Shown: positions 23,426-35,815 of the stretch, piece by piece
Layout of the letters: each line of letters opens with the position of its first letter
Position numbering within the stretch: the first letter of the stretch is position 1
Source: Chiridota heheva
Taxonomy: Eukaryota; Echinodermata; Holothuroidea; Apodida; Chiridotidae
Length of the DNA stretch: 64,000 nucleotides
Assembly: GCA_020152595.1 (NCBI GenBank)
Contig: JAIGNY010001690.1
Coordinates: 934,001 to 998,000 of the forward strand
Reading direction: 5' to 3'
The notes under the pieces: model-generated
Told to the model about the DNA's origin: nothing
Databases searched by the model: none
Seen by the model: the letters and a program-made list of their open reading frames with translations, nothing else
Translations under genes and position numbers: made by a program

Positions 23426-24959
23426 TTAATTCCTTAGATATTGAAGACAGCCAGCCATGCAGGCAATAACATTATATATTTGCTGGAATTATAATAAGTT
23501 GTAAGCATACATGTTTCTGACATATTTGTTGTCCTTGCTATTTTCATTGTTTATAAAGGCTTAAAAAAAAGGTTATATTTAGACAGACCCCTAGCTTTGC
23601 TGTTTCAGAGGGCCCGCCTGCCCCACCCCTCCGTGGGTCTGCCCTTCCCCTGGCGTCCACCCTGCCCCTCATAAGAAAAACAATGTTTTTGTATTTTTTT
23701 CAAATAATTCTTATTTATTTATTTTTAAGATTTTTTTTTTTTTTTTTTTTTTTTTAATGCTTAATAATCTTAATTGACCCCATAAATGAAATACCCCACA
23801 TGGATACAGAACACAGAATGATAGCATAGTAAGCAATTGTCCTGTTTGGCTCATGAATGGTCCTTATCAATCAGAATAGTTTCATTCTGAGGTATGATTT
23901 TAGCTAAATCCCAGAGCTTCTTCACCATGGGATTGAGCCTTAAAGAGGCCCCTGGACTCCACGCTGAAAAAATGCAGTGCTTCGCGTGTGCATTAATGTG
24001 CCCCTCAACAAGTCTAGCACCCTGCCCTTTTTAAATCAAGCTGTACTGCTTTGAATTTTAAGACACCCAGCCAGGCATTAACATCATATGCTTGCTAGAA
24101 TTGTAAATAATTCAAAAACATACATGTCTCTGACACACTTTTTGTTGCTTTTTCATTGCTCTTAAAAAGCTTTAATTAAAGTTATTTTCTACACTGCCAT
24201 GACATGTCCATATAGACTTGTAAGACGTGCAGTGCAGCCAGGCAATACCATCATATATTTGCAAAACTTAGGCATACATGTTTTTGACACATTTCTTGTT
24301 GTTTATATTTTCATCGTTTTTCAAAAGGTTTTCAAAAAATACAGGTTTTGTTGCAATGACTCTATATGCCCACATACTTAAACGACAGGCAATTAAAAAT
24401 GTCAAACACTTGCTAGAATTATAAAATAAGTTATGAGCAAAACAAAAACGTGCTTTTATCAACCTCCTGGATCATTACATGTTTTGTAGCATAGTAAATC
24501 GCTTTCTTCAAGAATTTGGGTTCTTTTAAAAGAAATTCTTTAAAGAAATATTATTATTCCATAACAAACCACAAAATGTAATTAACTAAAGTACCTGCAC
24601 ACAAATATTGTGAATTTTGAGTTTATCAAATTGTATTTTTGCTTATCAGCAGAACTAATGCACCTAAGCAGTTTCATTAACAATTTCTCTAAGGAATTTC
24701 CGCGCTAGCAATCATCCTTCACCACAACTGCATTATTATCAATCAATGTATTCTTCAAATTGTAAATATTGATCTAGGCAGGTAAGAATTATAAAGACTG
24801 AAATATTTCAAAGAGCTATAAACATCTAGAGGCAACATGGGCTTAATTGGTTTCAAATATGATCTAAATCATTAAAGCAGCAAAATATTTCATTAAAATT
24901 GGTTAAAAATTGGCAAATTTACAGCACTTTTAATATCTAGCTCTTATTGTGCAATAATG
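23426..24959. other. No gene; diverged copies of the preceding repeat
   Basis: Contains three or four decayed relatives of the 60-bp unit interleaved with unique sequence (AACATCATATGCTTGCTAGAATT near 24080 and similar at 23470, 24250 and 24400), and a long T-run near 23735. No coding exon supported. Confidence 0.5.
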
Positions 24960-25125
24960 TGTTTGTTTGTTTGTTTGATGAGGACTTAACGGCACCGCGA
25001 CAGCAAGAGTCAAATTGTGCCTGAGAGCTTACATCATTCCAGAGGTAGGAAGAAAAGAAAACAGGGGAGGATTGAGAGAAACACAGGAACTAAAAGCCAG
25101 AAGGCTGGGATCAAGAGAGGAAGTG
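24960..25125 (-). mobile_element. LINE 3' end, fourth copy of the 4806-6764 family
   Basis: Begins with GTTTGTTTGTTTGTTTGATG and continues with the conserved ACTTAACGGCACCG, GTCAAATTGTGCCTGAGAG and AAAGCCAGAAGGCTGGGAT segments. Only the 3' region is present. Confidence 0.82.
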
Positions 25126-25574
25126 CATAATGTGTGACATTAACGGGGGAAGGGTCCTTCATTAATTTTTGTAAATTCTTGTCAATGTTATCTGAAATAT
25201 AGAACTGGACTTTGGGCAAAATTTGATGAAACTTTATCACACCCTGAATCATCATGTATCTAGAACAGACATTATGAAATTCACAAATAGCTGAATTTAA
25301 ACTGTAAATATTTAATAAATGACACAACCATAACAAAAAAATACTTTTAATCATATATGTTGGCAATTAAAATTTGTTAATTGCATATTCGTCAATGTCA
25401 AAAAGAAAAAAATACTTACACATTCGCCACTATGTAAAAACAGGGACGACACATCTAAATCTGCTAATGTCCATTAAAGAATCTACAAACATCATGGTTT
25501 GCAATTGAAGATATAAACATTATAGGAACCAAAATAGTATACTTTTAAAAAGGTCTATGGATTCCTATTTTGAA

Positions 25575-25925
25575 AGAGTATTAAAATCTGATCAGATCAA
25601 TTTTTGAACTTTGAAAATCACTTATTATTATAATTTTTTATATTTATTCTTTTGACAGAGACAAATATTGATTTGATTTTATAGAAATAAGTAAAGAATT
25701 ATGTTGGATCTGCAATTATGACATCACACTTTACATGGTAACTTGTCACTTTTTAACAAAGAGTATTAAAATCTGATCAGATCAGTTTTTGAACTTTGAA
25801 AATAACAACTATTAGTATAAAAAATATATAAAATTTGACAGAAAAATATTTATTTTATTTTATAGAAATAAGTAAAGAATTTTGTTGGATCTGCAATTAT
25901 GACATCACACTTATCATGGCACTTT
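25575..25925. repeat. Two-copy tandem duplication, about 180 bp
   Basis: AGAGTATTAAAATCTGATCA...AGTAAAGAATT...GTTGGATCTGCAATTATGAC occurs from about 25575 and again from about 25760, diverged by roughly a tenth. It is non-coding. Confidence 0.88.
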
Positions 25926-28422
25926 TCAATAAATTGATATAATCTATGATGTACAACCCCTGGAACAAAATATCAAGATGTTTTTTTTTTTTCTTTTTTT
26001 CTCACCAATTTGTTTCTTTAATTGTCCTTGATCATATAAATAAAAATGAAATATCACAGGAATATTTCTTTAAACAAGTCTTGCTTAAAAGTGAGAAAAA
26101 TATCTAATAGTTTTCATTTTATTTAAGAGAAAAGAAGTCAACCCTGAGAAGGAATACCACCTAACTACACACTGGGTCGAACAATCAAACTCAAATTATC
26201 ATCATTTACAAAGTTTTTCTGTGACGAATTTTAAAATAGAATCAAAATCATCAGCATTCATATTTACAAATTAAAAGCCTTTATGACAGTTAATTTTTCT
26301 ACAAAATGACCACCATTCACTATATGAACATTTTATGAACGTTTAAGTGCCAAGCACTCTTGAATACAAGTGCCAATGCATAAAGAGCCTCTGACTTTTC
26401 TTATGTTTCCGATGTGCGCTCTCCAAACTACCCTCCGACAAGTTTTATCCGAGTAAGATGACCGTCGTATTTGTATAATTCAATTTTAAGTCCGTTTTGA
26501 AGTGGGATAGAGTCTTCTCTTACAGGTCATTTAGCTTGTTAAGATGGACAGAGCTGTTTTAATTATATTCAGGACATCTTCAAAGGTTCATACTGTTGCT
26601 AGTAAGGGGACGTATGGTTGGGATATTGCGTACATGGCCTTGGGATTTAATAGACTGCGCTAAATAATTGCTGTAATACGGGCAGGATTTATTAGAGTGA
26701 TCAACTTCATGGACAGGCAAATAAAAAAGTGGTAACAGTCATTAACACAGTTCTACGCCCCAGTTTACAGGTGATTATTTTGCAGATTATATATGCAATT
26801 AAGTTTTCGCAGAACTTAAATAAAAAAAGCTGTCGAGAGAGGAGGGGAGGGGGAAAATTGCCCGAGAGGACTTCACCTTGCAGGTTGCATGCTTTCTTCC
26901 CAGTTGGAAGGTGAAAGTGGGAAATTATCAACACAAAATCTTGAAAACTGACCAAAATTTTCCAAAAACTGGCCAAAAATTTCCTGACAATTGGCCAGAA
27001 TTTCCCAAAATTGAAGAAAAATTCCTGAAAATGAAGGAAATTCTCCCAAAATGAAGGAAATAGAACAAAGTTGAGGAAATGGAAGAAAATTGAAGAAGAT
27101 ATTCCGATTATCAGCAGCAACCTTTGAACGGAACTTAATTTACCAGTGCAATTTTTCCACTTTTCACTGTGAATTTTTTTGGGTTTCTTCCCCCTCCCCC
27201 ACTGAGAGGTGACACTTTCTATGCAGATACCCCTCATGAAACCTAAATATTCCTAAAAGCTGGTCTGATAAGGAGAGATTGGCTATTTGGTAATTTGGAC
27301 AATCTTTATTTTTGCAGTTCCACAATCAAATTTCAAAGTATTTTATAAGAAAACATTAAACTTCTGTTATAGCCTCAGCCAGCGGCACTACAGTACTGAG
27401 GAAAATTTGCACCCCCTTCTCCAAAAAAGATCGCTTTTCCCACTTGCACACCCAGAAAATTTTGTAAAGTGACATATTTTGTCCAATTTATAGGCTTTCA
27501 CCTACCTCCCCACACCCATGAGACGAAATTGCCCCTTTCCCCCTCCCATGACTAAAATCCTAGGCCTGTCACTGTCCTCAGCCTGTTTCATCTGGAAAAC
27601 TGATTTACCAGACAACAAAGCCAAGATTATGACGCACAACTCATGCAACCAAATGGACATTAGGACACGTCACACCACCTGTTGATAGCAGCTAGTACTT
27701 CACAAACCTACATAAAGCAACACAGAAAACTTATTTTAAAACTTCCCAATTAATTTGTCAAGTCAAGCAAGCTTTTGCACCCTTTTACAATTTGATGGTT
27801 TGTTCGCATACATCTACTGAGAAATATGATACCTAAAACAGTATCTCGCAGATCCAAATTCCCATAGGGAGTGCCTCTTATAGTTCATAAAGTGATAACT
27901 TTTAATTAGGGTTTATATTGGCAAAAGACCTTCCACGAGAGCGTTAAATAATTTATAAGACATATGAAAGAAAATGAGATTGATCAAAAGTGGTTCCAGA
28001 GTTTGATTGTTAATCGTAATTAGAAACCAGATTGAAAGAAACTTGTTCCTTGATTTATGACTGTTCTACATAATTAACAATAGTATATGATGGAGTCTTA
28101 CGATTTCATTATAATCTTGACGGCAAACATGTATGTAGCTCTCTATTATCATTGGCCAAAGTCATCATCTAATGATAAAATAATAATTTTTTACCTCAAG
28201 CTGTCAAAAAAAAAGTCTTGCAATTGTACAAAAATCTCTTTGACCTTTTGTGAACTGTACAAAATATTGAAAAACCAATTTAAACATTGTATATTCTTGG
28301 AAAATAGTTTGGGATATAATACACACAAATTTATCAAAATTTTCCTGATATTTACCTAGGAATATTTACGATATTTTAGAGTAAACCCAAAACACTTCTT
28401 CACCCATGTATTATCTGCTCTA
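25926..28422. other. No gene seen
   Basis: No supported exon. A low-complexity GAA/GGAAAATT-rich stretch at 26940-27090 opens a spurious minus-strand frame rich in phenylalanine. The remainder is AT-rich unique sequence. Confidence 0.5.
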
Positions 28423-30860
28423 TTAACCCTTCAACTCCCACACAGACATGTCATGACTGATTTGGAAGTACAAATTTCAGAAGGAAAACCAGAACCAAAG
28501 GTTTTGTTGTTCCGATGTATTTTTTGTTTTTTTACAAGCTGATTGATTTGCAAAATTTGTATTAACTGTCATGCTATTGTGTATCATGAAATACTTCTTC
28601 CATGATATTTATTTATAAGCCACACCCATAAATAAAAATGTTGACAACACTAGCATTTGCACAATAATTAACAACATTATCAAAACAGTATGATGCAAAA
28701 ATGGTTGCTTATTTATTCTATTTAAAGAATTTGTCAGTAAGTCTGGCCTACTCAATAATATTCATATACCACTACAGAACACATGTACAGACCATTACCC
28801 ATCTGTGTACCTGATATAGCATAAATGTGATATATTGTTCATGAGATACAATATGGTGTTTACATCATTTAGTCATTTAGCACTTTCACATTAAGCAACG
28901 CCCACCATGCATATTAATGACATCTTCTGATAACATAAGCATAAACACAATAACAAATTTTTGTATCATGCCCAATATGACGCAAAACAGATATACAGTT
29001 GCTCATTTATCACTTTTTCCAAATTTTCTCCTTAAGCACCACCAACATATCATATCACCATATGCATATTACCGCCAAAAACAATAGGGCACATCTACAG
29101 ACCATAGGCTTTTTGTGCACCAAATATGACATGAATCATGATTACCATTCTTAAAATACTGTGTTTACAAGCTCTTTTCAGCAAAATCATATTAAGCCCT
29201 GCCTACTACGCATATTAATGAAATTCAACGTTTTTACATCATGAATATGTACACACCAGCTAACATGATAATGATCCCAACTATGAAACAATACAGTTGA
29301 TTAAATATGAACATTCAAGATTTTTACATTAAGCCCCGCATACACATTAATGTGCAAGGTATCACCACCAAAACAATAGGGCACATTACAGACCATGGTC
29401 TATATGTGTGCCACATATGAACTGATCTCATGTACAGTTCTTTAGATACTGTGTTCAAAAACTCTTTTCATCAAATTTATGTAAAGCCCCGCCCATCATG
29501 CATATTAATGAAAATCAATGTTTTACATCATGAACATGTACACACCAGCTTACATCATAATTATCCTAAATATGAAACAAAACAGACATGTGATTCTTAA
29601 AATATGAACATTTCAAGATTTTACAAAAGCCCTACCTATTCATTAATATGCATGACATCACCATAAAAACAATAGGGTACATCTGCAAACCATGGCTATC
29701 TCTGTATCAAATATGACATAAATCCAGTTTACCATTCTTAAAATACTGTGTTTTTAAAACCCTTTTCAGCAAAATCATATTAAGCCCCGCCCACCATGCA
29801 TTTTAATGAAATTCAACATTTTTACATATGAAAATGTACACACCAGCTAACATTATAAATAACACCAAATATGAAATAAAACAGACATGTGTTTGTTAAA
29901 ATATAAACATTTCAATATTTTTACATTAAGCCCTGCCTACTCATTAATATGCATGACATCACCATGAAAAACAATAGGGCACATCTACGGTCCATGGGCA
30001 ATCTGTGTACCACATATAACATGAATCCAGTTTACTGTTCTTGAGATATCGCGTTTACGAGCTGGCCATCACACACACACAAACATACACACACCCACAA
30101 GCCATCATGACTGTATAGGTTCCTGATGCTATCGCATCGGAACCAAAAACGGAACCATACCAATATCCTCACGGAGTGCATGTAGTATCATTAAAAGTAC
30201 TACATTGGAGCTTTCAAAATGTTTTGTGTGGGCTCACATTGAATATCTTTGCACAAATTCTGTAAAAATGCATTTTCATTTTTGTTTTTTTTGTAAAAAT
30301 CACAAAAATGGAAGTTTTCTTCAACAAATAAATTTTAAATTCCTATGTGCTATTGAGACATGTCAAATTGTTCAAATCTAACTGCATTTTGCTAATATCT
30401 TGCCATAATTCTTCAATTTTGGGTGAATTATATAAGATTTTGTGGTTTTGGTGTATTTCGGAACTGTCCATGCCATGAGTTTTACTATAATGAAGTATCA
30501 TTTGATGGTAAGGACACTGATGTTCAAGCTGGGAAGAGGTACAAGGAGTGCGACAGGAGGTGAGATCGACAGTCTCTTACTTTCTTCTTCTATGTACCGA
30601 TTTTTGTTTGTGCAGTGTATGTTGTGTAGGTCAACACATACAGTGTATCAGCATGTACTTATGCAAAATAGTGACATGATTTGCATAATATTTGCATGTT
30701 TGACTGGAAAATCATGCCCACTAATGTAAAGTTCAGTCTTATCTTTCATTTATTATAAACATGTAGCAGTAGAAAATAAAAGAAATTTGTGAAAAAGCCT
30801 TTCTAAAAAGTTTCCAGAAACCACCTGTTTGTTGGACACCCTTGGGAGTTGAAGGGTTAA
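28423..30860. mobile_element. Complete TTAA-flanked non-autonomous transposon with internal 300-bp tandem array
   Basis: Bounded by TTAA at 28423-28426 and 30857-30860. Directly inside these lie 14-bp perfect terminal inverted repeats (CCCTTCAACTCCCA at 28427-28440 and its complement at 30843-30856). A TTAA target duplication with CCC termini is characteristic of piggyBac-type elements, and Kolobok elements also use TTAA. Between 28610 and 30065 it carries about five 300-bp units, the same unit as at 4505-7475, ending in a CA-rich run and AGCC-TCATGACTGTATAGG. No transposase frame is visible, so it would depend on one supplied in trans. Confidence 0.82.
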
Positions 30861-30940
30861 TGGCAGATTTCAGTCTATTAATTACTGTTATGCCAGTTTT
30901 AGGATGATAAATAAGAAAATGAATACATAAAAGTCATATC

Positions 30941-31022
30941 CAAATCAGGTTTGAATCCGGGCCTCTTGAGACCCACTGGACCACTAATGTTATCAGAATG
31001 CTTCAGCCATCTGTAACCAGAC
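30941..31022 (-). repeat. tRNA-like segment (pseudogene or SINE head)
   Basis: The minus strand reads GATGGCTGAAGCATTCTG, then GTGGTCCAGTGGGTCTC, then GGATTCAAACC. This resembles a Ser/Leu-type tRNA with an A box, a long variable region and a B box (GATTCAAACC). Acceptor-stem pairing is not convincing, so it is more likely a tRNA-derived repeat than a functional tRNA. Confidence 0.35.
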
Positions 31023-31054
31023 ATCGCAAACGATATAAATCCCCTCACCGATAA

Positions 31055-31985
31055 TAACATGCTTCCCACCCTTTGCCACAACTGCCATCCCACCCCTGTT
31101 CCACATGACGTCCCATCTACTTCCCTCCTTACAGAAAATCATACACAAAACCCAGATACCATTCCATCACATGACCCATATGCCATCACATCTGCAATCA
31201 AGACGACATTCCACCATATGCCCTTGCCACTCTATACCAGGCCACCCTGTTCCACATGCCATCGCTCCCTGTCCCATATGCCACCCAGTCTCACATGCCA
31301 TCCTCCCTGCACCACGTGCAATTCTACCCTGTCCTACAGGTCATTTCATCCTATCCCACATGCTATCCCATGATGTCCAATATGCCATTCCCACCTGAAA
31401 TGCAGATGACATTCCATTACATACAATCCTGTCCCACATGTCATGCCACCCTGTCCCCAATGCCATCCCACCTTATCCCACATACCATCCCAGCCTTTTA
31501 TAAATGCCATGACACACCCTATGTTCCACAATTCCCATGCCACCATGTCTCACATGCCATGACATCCTGTCCCACATTCCATTGCACCATGTCCCACATG
31601 CCACCCTGTCTCACATGCCATACCACCTGTCCCACATTTCATCCTACCTTTATCCAATTTCCTACATCTACCAATCATTCTGCAATCTTCCATCCAACAT
31701 TCTTTCCTTCAACTCCCATCCTCTCACTTCTATCAACCCAACAAGCCCAACAAGTTCTTCATTCATGTACCATTTCCATTCACCTGCCATCCCCATTTAT
31801 CTAACATTCTCCATTCATCAACCACCCTCCATTCCGAACATGCCCCATTCACCTATATCCCCCATTCACATACCATCATCCATTCACCTACTTACTTCCA
31901 CAACCCACCTTTTGCTACCAACTCATCTACCAAGTACATTCTTAACCAATTCATCATTCCAACCTTCACAATAACCTTCACTATA
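31055..31985. repeat. Degenerate C-rich minisatellite related to the 24-bp array
   Basis: Irregular repeats of CCCACATGCCATCCCACCCTGT-like segments run to about 31650 and fade into CATTCACC-rich sequence. It shares the CCCACATG-CATCCCACC core with 33120-35560. Several frames are open only because the repeat has few stop codons. Confidence 0.85.
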
Positions 31986-33119
31986 ACCTCCACTCACTCC
32001 ATTGCACCACAGCTCCCCCTCACCCTTAACTTAAATCTGACTCTCCCGATGAAAACATGCTCAACTTTTTTCCCCTTGTAAATCAGCAAGGGCTGATCTA
32101 TCTACCAAATCAGAATGAAAATTGATCGCAGATTAATTTGGAGATTATCATAATTATATTATGTTTCCATTCTATTTAAGCAAAGGCTTCCTGTTTTATT
32201 TTTTGCTATTCATTCCCAAGATACTTAAATAAAAATTCTCTTGAGTCATCAGCTTTATTGTCCTGCTTTTTATTTTCCCACAAGAACAAATCCTTTTATT
32301 GCTATTCAAGTCTGGAATGCAGTAAGTTTTTGCTATTCACTCCCAAGACACTTAATCGTATATACTATTGAGTCTTCAGCTCTATTTTTCTGCCTTTTTT
32401 CATGCCAGAACAAATCTTTTAATTGCAATTCAAGTCTGAAATGCATTTGTTTTAAGTTCTTTCAAAGCAACAGTATTCATTATATAAATATCTTTGCATG
32501 AAAATAATTGGAATTCCTTTCCGAGAGCAGAATTTTTTTGTTCCCCAGTGGCTGAAAATATGCATGAGGCCAAATGGAAATGGATGACAGAAAAATGAAC
32601 GGAGAGACGAATGAATAAATGGACGGATGGACGGTAAAGATGCTCTATCCTTTCTTCACTAACTTCATTGGCAAGAGGATAATTATTAACCTTTTATTAA
32701 TTCCAGTTTGTTCTTGTTAATAATTCTATTTGCCTTACATCGCCTCGTTCATGCCTATACAATAATAAATAATAAAACTAATGATTAGATTATCCCCCAA
32801 CAGATTTGCTGATCATTATTTATATCTATTATTATTTATAATTGAATATATTCACGATTAAATGATAAGTTTAATGAAAAGGATGTACATTCACCCCCCT
32901 TCCCCCCCGCCCAAAAAAATAATTGTTTTACGCTTCTTAACTAAAATTTCTTACAACACAGAGGTCGAAAAAATATACTCTTCCAGCGGTTACATCCCCA
33001 GGATAAAAAAAAAAAAAAAAAACTAGAATGGTAAATACAGTCTAGGTAGCATGCCCATGCAAATTGACACCCATATCATATGACCTGGCCAATTATAAAA
33101 ATAGCATCTCACACTAAGT
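31986..33119. other. No gene; a small tandem duplication near 32170-32450
   Basis: Segments around 32200-32310 and 32320-32440 resemble each other (TTTTGCTATTCA-TCCCAAGA-ACTTAA, AGTCTGGAATGCA/AGTCTGAAATGCA), showing a diverged duplication of about 120 bp. No supported coding exon. Confidence 0.5.
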
Positions 33120-35560
33120 CCCACATGGCATCCCATGTCCCAAATGGCATCCCACCCCATGTCCTCCATGGCATCCCACCTTATGTCCCGCAACAGTGGC
33201 TTGCCCCCTGATGTTCCACATGGCATCCCACCTTATGTTCCACATTGGATCCCATCATGTTATACATGGTATTCCACCAATGTCCCAATGACATCCCATC
33301 TTCATGTTCCACATGGCATTACATGGCCAACCATAGATGCCCCACATAGCCTCCTACCCATGTCAAATGGCATCCCAATCTGTCACACTCTGTGTTACTC
33401 CAATCCCACCCCATGTCCAACATGGCATTCCACCCTGTTCTACATGGCATCCCACCCCATGACATCCCACCCCATGTCCTACATGACATCCCACCCCATG
33501 TCCCACATGACAACCCATAGGCTCCATAAGAAGTCTCATCCTAGCTACCAGTCCCTGATTGAACATACTATGTATGAAAGTGTCAGTTCATATAATAACT
33601 TATATGCAAATGACTTGTTGAAATGGGTGGGACCCCATGTCCCACATGACATCTCATACCATCCCATGTCATTCCATCCTATGTCCCGCATGGCATTCCA
33701 CCATATATCCTACATGGCATTCCACCCTGTTCGATATGGCATCCCACCCTATGTCCCACATGACATCCCACCCCATGTCCCACATGGCATCCCACCCCAT
33801 GTCCCACATGGCATCCCACCCCATGTCCCACATGGCATCCCACCCCATGTCACACATGACATCCCATAGGCTCCATAAGAAGTCTCATCCTAGCTACCAG
33901 TCCCTGATTGAACATACTATGTATAAAAGTGTCACTTCATATAATAACTTATATGCAAATGACTTGTTGAAATGGGTGGGACCCCATGTCCCACATGACA
34001 TCTCATACCATCCCATGTCATTCCATCCTATGTCCCGCATGGCATTCCACCATATATCCTACATGGCATTCCACCCTGTTCGACATGGCATCCCACCCCA
34101 TGTCCCACATGACATCCCACCCCATGTCCCACATGGCATCCCACCCCATGTCCCACATGGCATCCCACTCTTATGCCCCACATGGATCCCATTCCATGTC
34201 CCAAATGACACCCACCCCATGTCCCACATGACATCCAATCCCATACCTTGTCCCACATGGCATTCCAACATATCTCCCACATGGCATTCCACCATACAGT
34301 ATGTCTCACATGGCATTACACCATATGTCCCACATGAATCCATCCAACATGTATGTCCCACATTAATCCAACCATATGCACCACATGACATCCCTCCCTA
34401 TGTCCCACATGGCATCCCTCCCTGTGTCCCACATGGTATCTCTTCCTATGTCCTCCATGGCATCCCACCTTATGTCCCGCAACAGTGGCTTGCCCCCTGA
34501 TGTCCCACATGGCATCCCACCTTATGTTCCACATTGGATCCCATCATGTTCCACATGGTATTCCTCACAATGTCCCAATGACATCCTACTTCATGTTCCA
34601 CATGGCATTACATGGCCAACCATAGATGTCCCACATAGCCTCCTACCCTATGTCATACATGGCATCCCAATCTGTCACACTCTGTGTTACTCGTGGCATC
34701 CCACCCCATGTCCAACATGGCATTCCACCCTGTTCTACATGGCATCCCACCCCAATGACATCCCACCCCATGTCCTACATGACATCCCACCCCATGTCCC
34801 ACATGACAACCCATAGGCTCCATAAGAAGTCTCATCCTAGCTACCAGTCCCTGATTGAACATACTATGTATGAAAGTGTCAGTTCATATAATAACTTATA
34901 TGCAAATGACTTGTTGAAATGGGTGGGACCCCATGTCCCACATGACATCTCATACCATCCCATGTCATTCCATCCTATGTCCCGCATGGCATTCCACCAT
35001 ATATCCTACATGGCATTCCACCCTGTTCGATATGGCATCCCACCCTATGTCCCACATGACATCCCACCCCATGTCCCACATGGCATCCCACCCCATGTCC
35101 CACATGGCATCCCACCCCATGTCCCACATGGCATCCCACCCCATGTCACTCATGACATCCCATAGGCTCCATAAGAAGTCTCATCCAAGCTACCAGTCCC
35201 TGATTGAACATACTATGTACAAAAGTGTCAGTTCATATAATAACTTATATGCAAATGACTTGTTGAAATGGGTGGGACCCCATGTCCCACATGACATCTC
35301 ATACCATCCCATGTCATTCCATCCTATGTCCCGCATGGCATTCCACCATATATCCTACATGGCATTCCACCATATATCCTACATGGCATTCCACCCTGTT
35401 CGACATGGCATCCCACCCCATGTCCCACATGACATCCCACCCCATGTCCCACATGGCATCCCACCCCATGTCCCACATGGCATCCCACCCCATGTCCCAC
35501 ATGGCATCCCACCCCATGTCCCACATGACATCCCATAGGCTCCATAAGAAGTCTCATCCT
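33120..35560. repeat. 24-bp C-rich minisatellite with higher-order structure
   Basis: The core unit is CATCCCACCCCATGTCCCACATGG (in parts CATCCCACCCC / ATGTCCCACATGG), 24 bp, repeated in blocks. A non-repetitive cassette of about 130 bp (CCATAGGCTCCATAAGAAGT... through CTTATATGCAAATGAC) recurs at 33515, 33864, 34811, 35160 and 35533. A larger segment of about 1.29 kb starting at 33162 is repeated from 34451. Because 24 is divisible by three and the unit lacks stops in several frames, long frames are open on both strands, with products such as (HGIPPHVP)n, (MSHMASHP)n and (WDAMWDMG)n. This is a property of the repeat and not evidence of genes. Confidence 0.95.
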
Positions 35561-35815
35561 TGCTATCACAGTCCCTGATTGAGCATACTATGTATGAAAG
35601 TGTCAGTTCATATAACAACTTATATGCATATGACTTGTTGAATAAGAAAAAAAGGCAGAGTCAAATAATTATGCCTGATAAAGTCATTGGTACACATACC
35701 AATTGGTATATATTATATCATATGTCCCGCATGGCCACCATCCATGTCCCACATGGCATCCCTCCATATGTCCATATGCAGTCACACTCCCTGACTGAGC
35801 ATCCTAAATTATAAA
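35561..35815. repeat. Terminal diverged cassettes of the minisatellite
   Basis: Two further relatives of the spacer cassette occur here, containing CCCTGATTGAGCATACTATG and CCCTGACTGAGCATCCTAAA. They continue into GGCAGAGT-AATAAT-ATGCCTGATA sequence not present in the internal copies, suggesting that this is the original, longer form of the cassette. The longer form extends to about 35905. Confidence 0.7.

Noticed and set aside
26707-27237. 176-codon minus-strand frame with a phenylalanine-rich stretch
   Set aside because: Created by a GAA/AAATT-rich low-complexity run; no domain, no splice context.
30941-31022. Functional tRNA gene
   Set aside because: The A and B box resemblance is partial and the acceptor stem does not pair; listed only as a tRNA-like repeat.
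33637-34500. 287-codon open frame and several others on both strands across 33000-35800
   Set aside because: They arise from a 24-bp unit without stop codons. Products are pure octapeptide repeats, several frames on both strands are open at once, and there is no gene structure.
33120-35560. CRISPR-like array
   Set aside because: The repeats have no unique spacers of uniform length, and the context is an animal genome.
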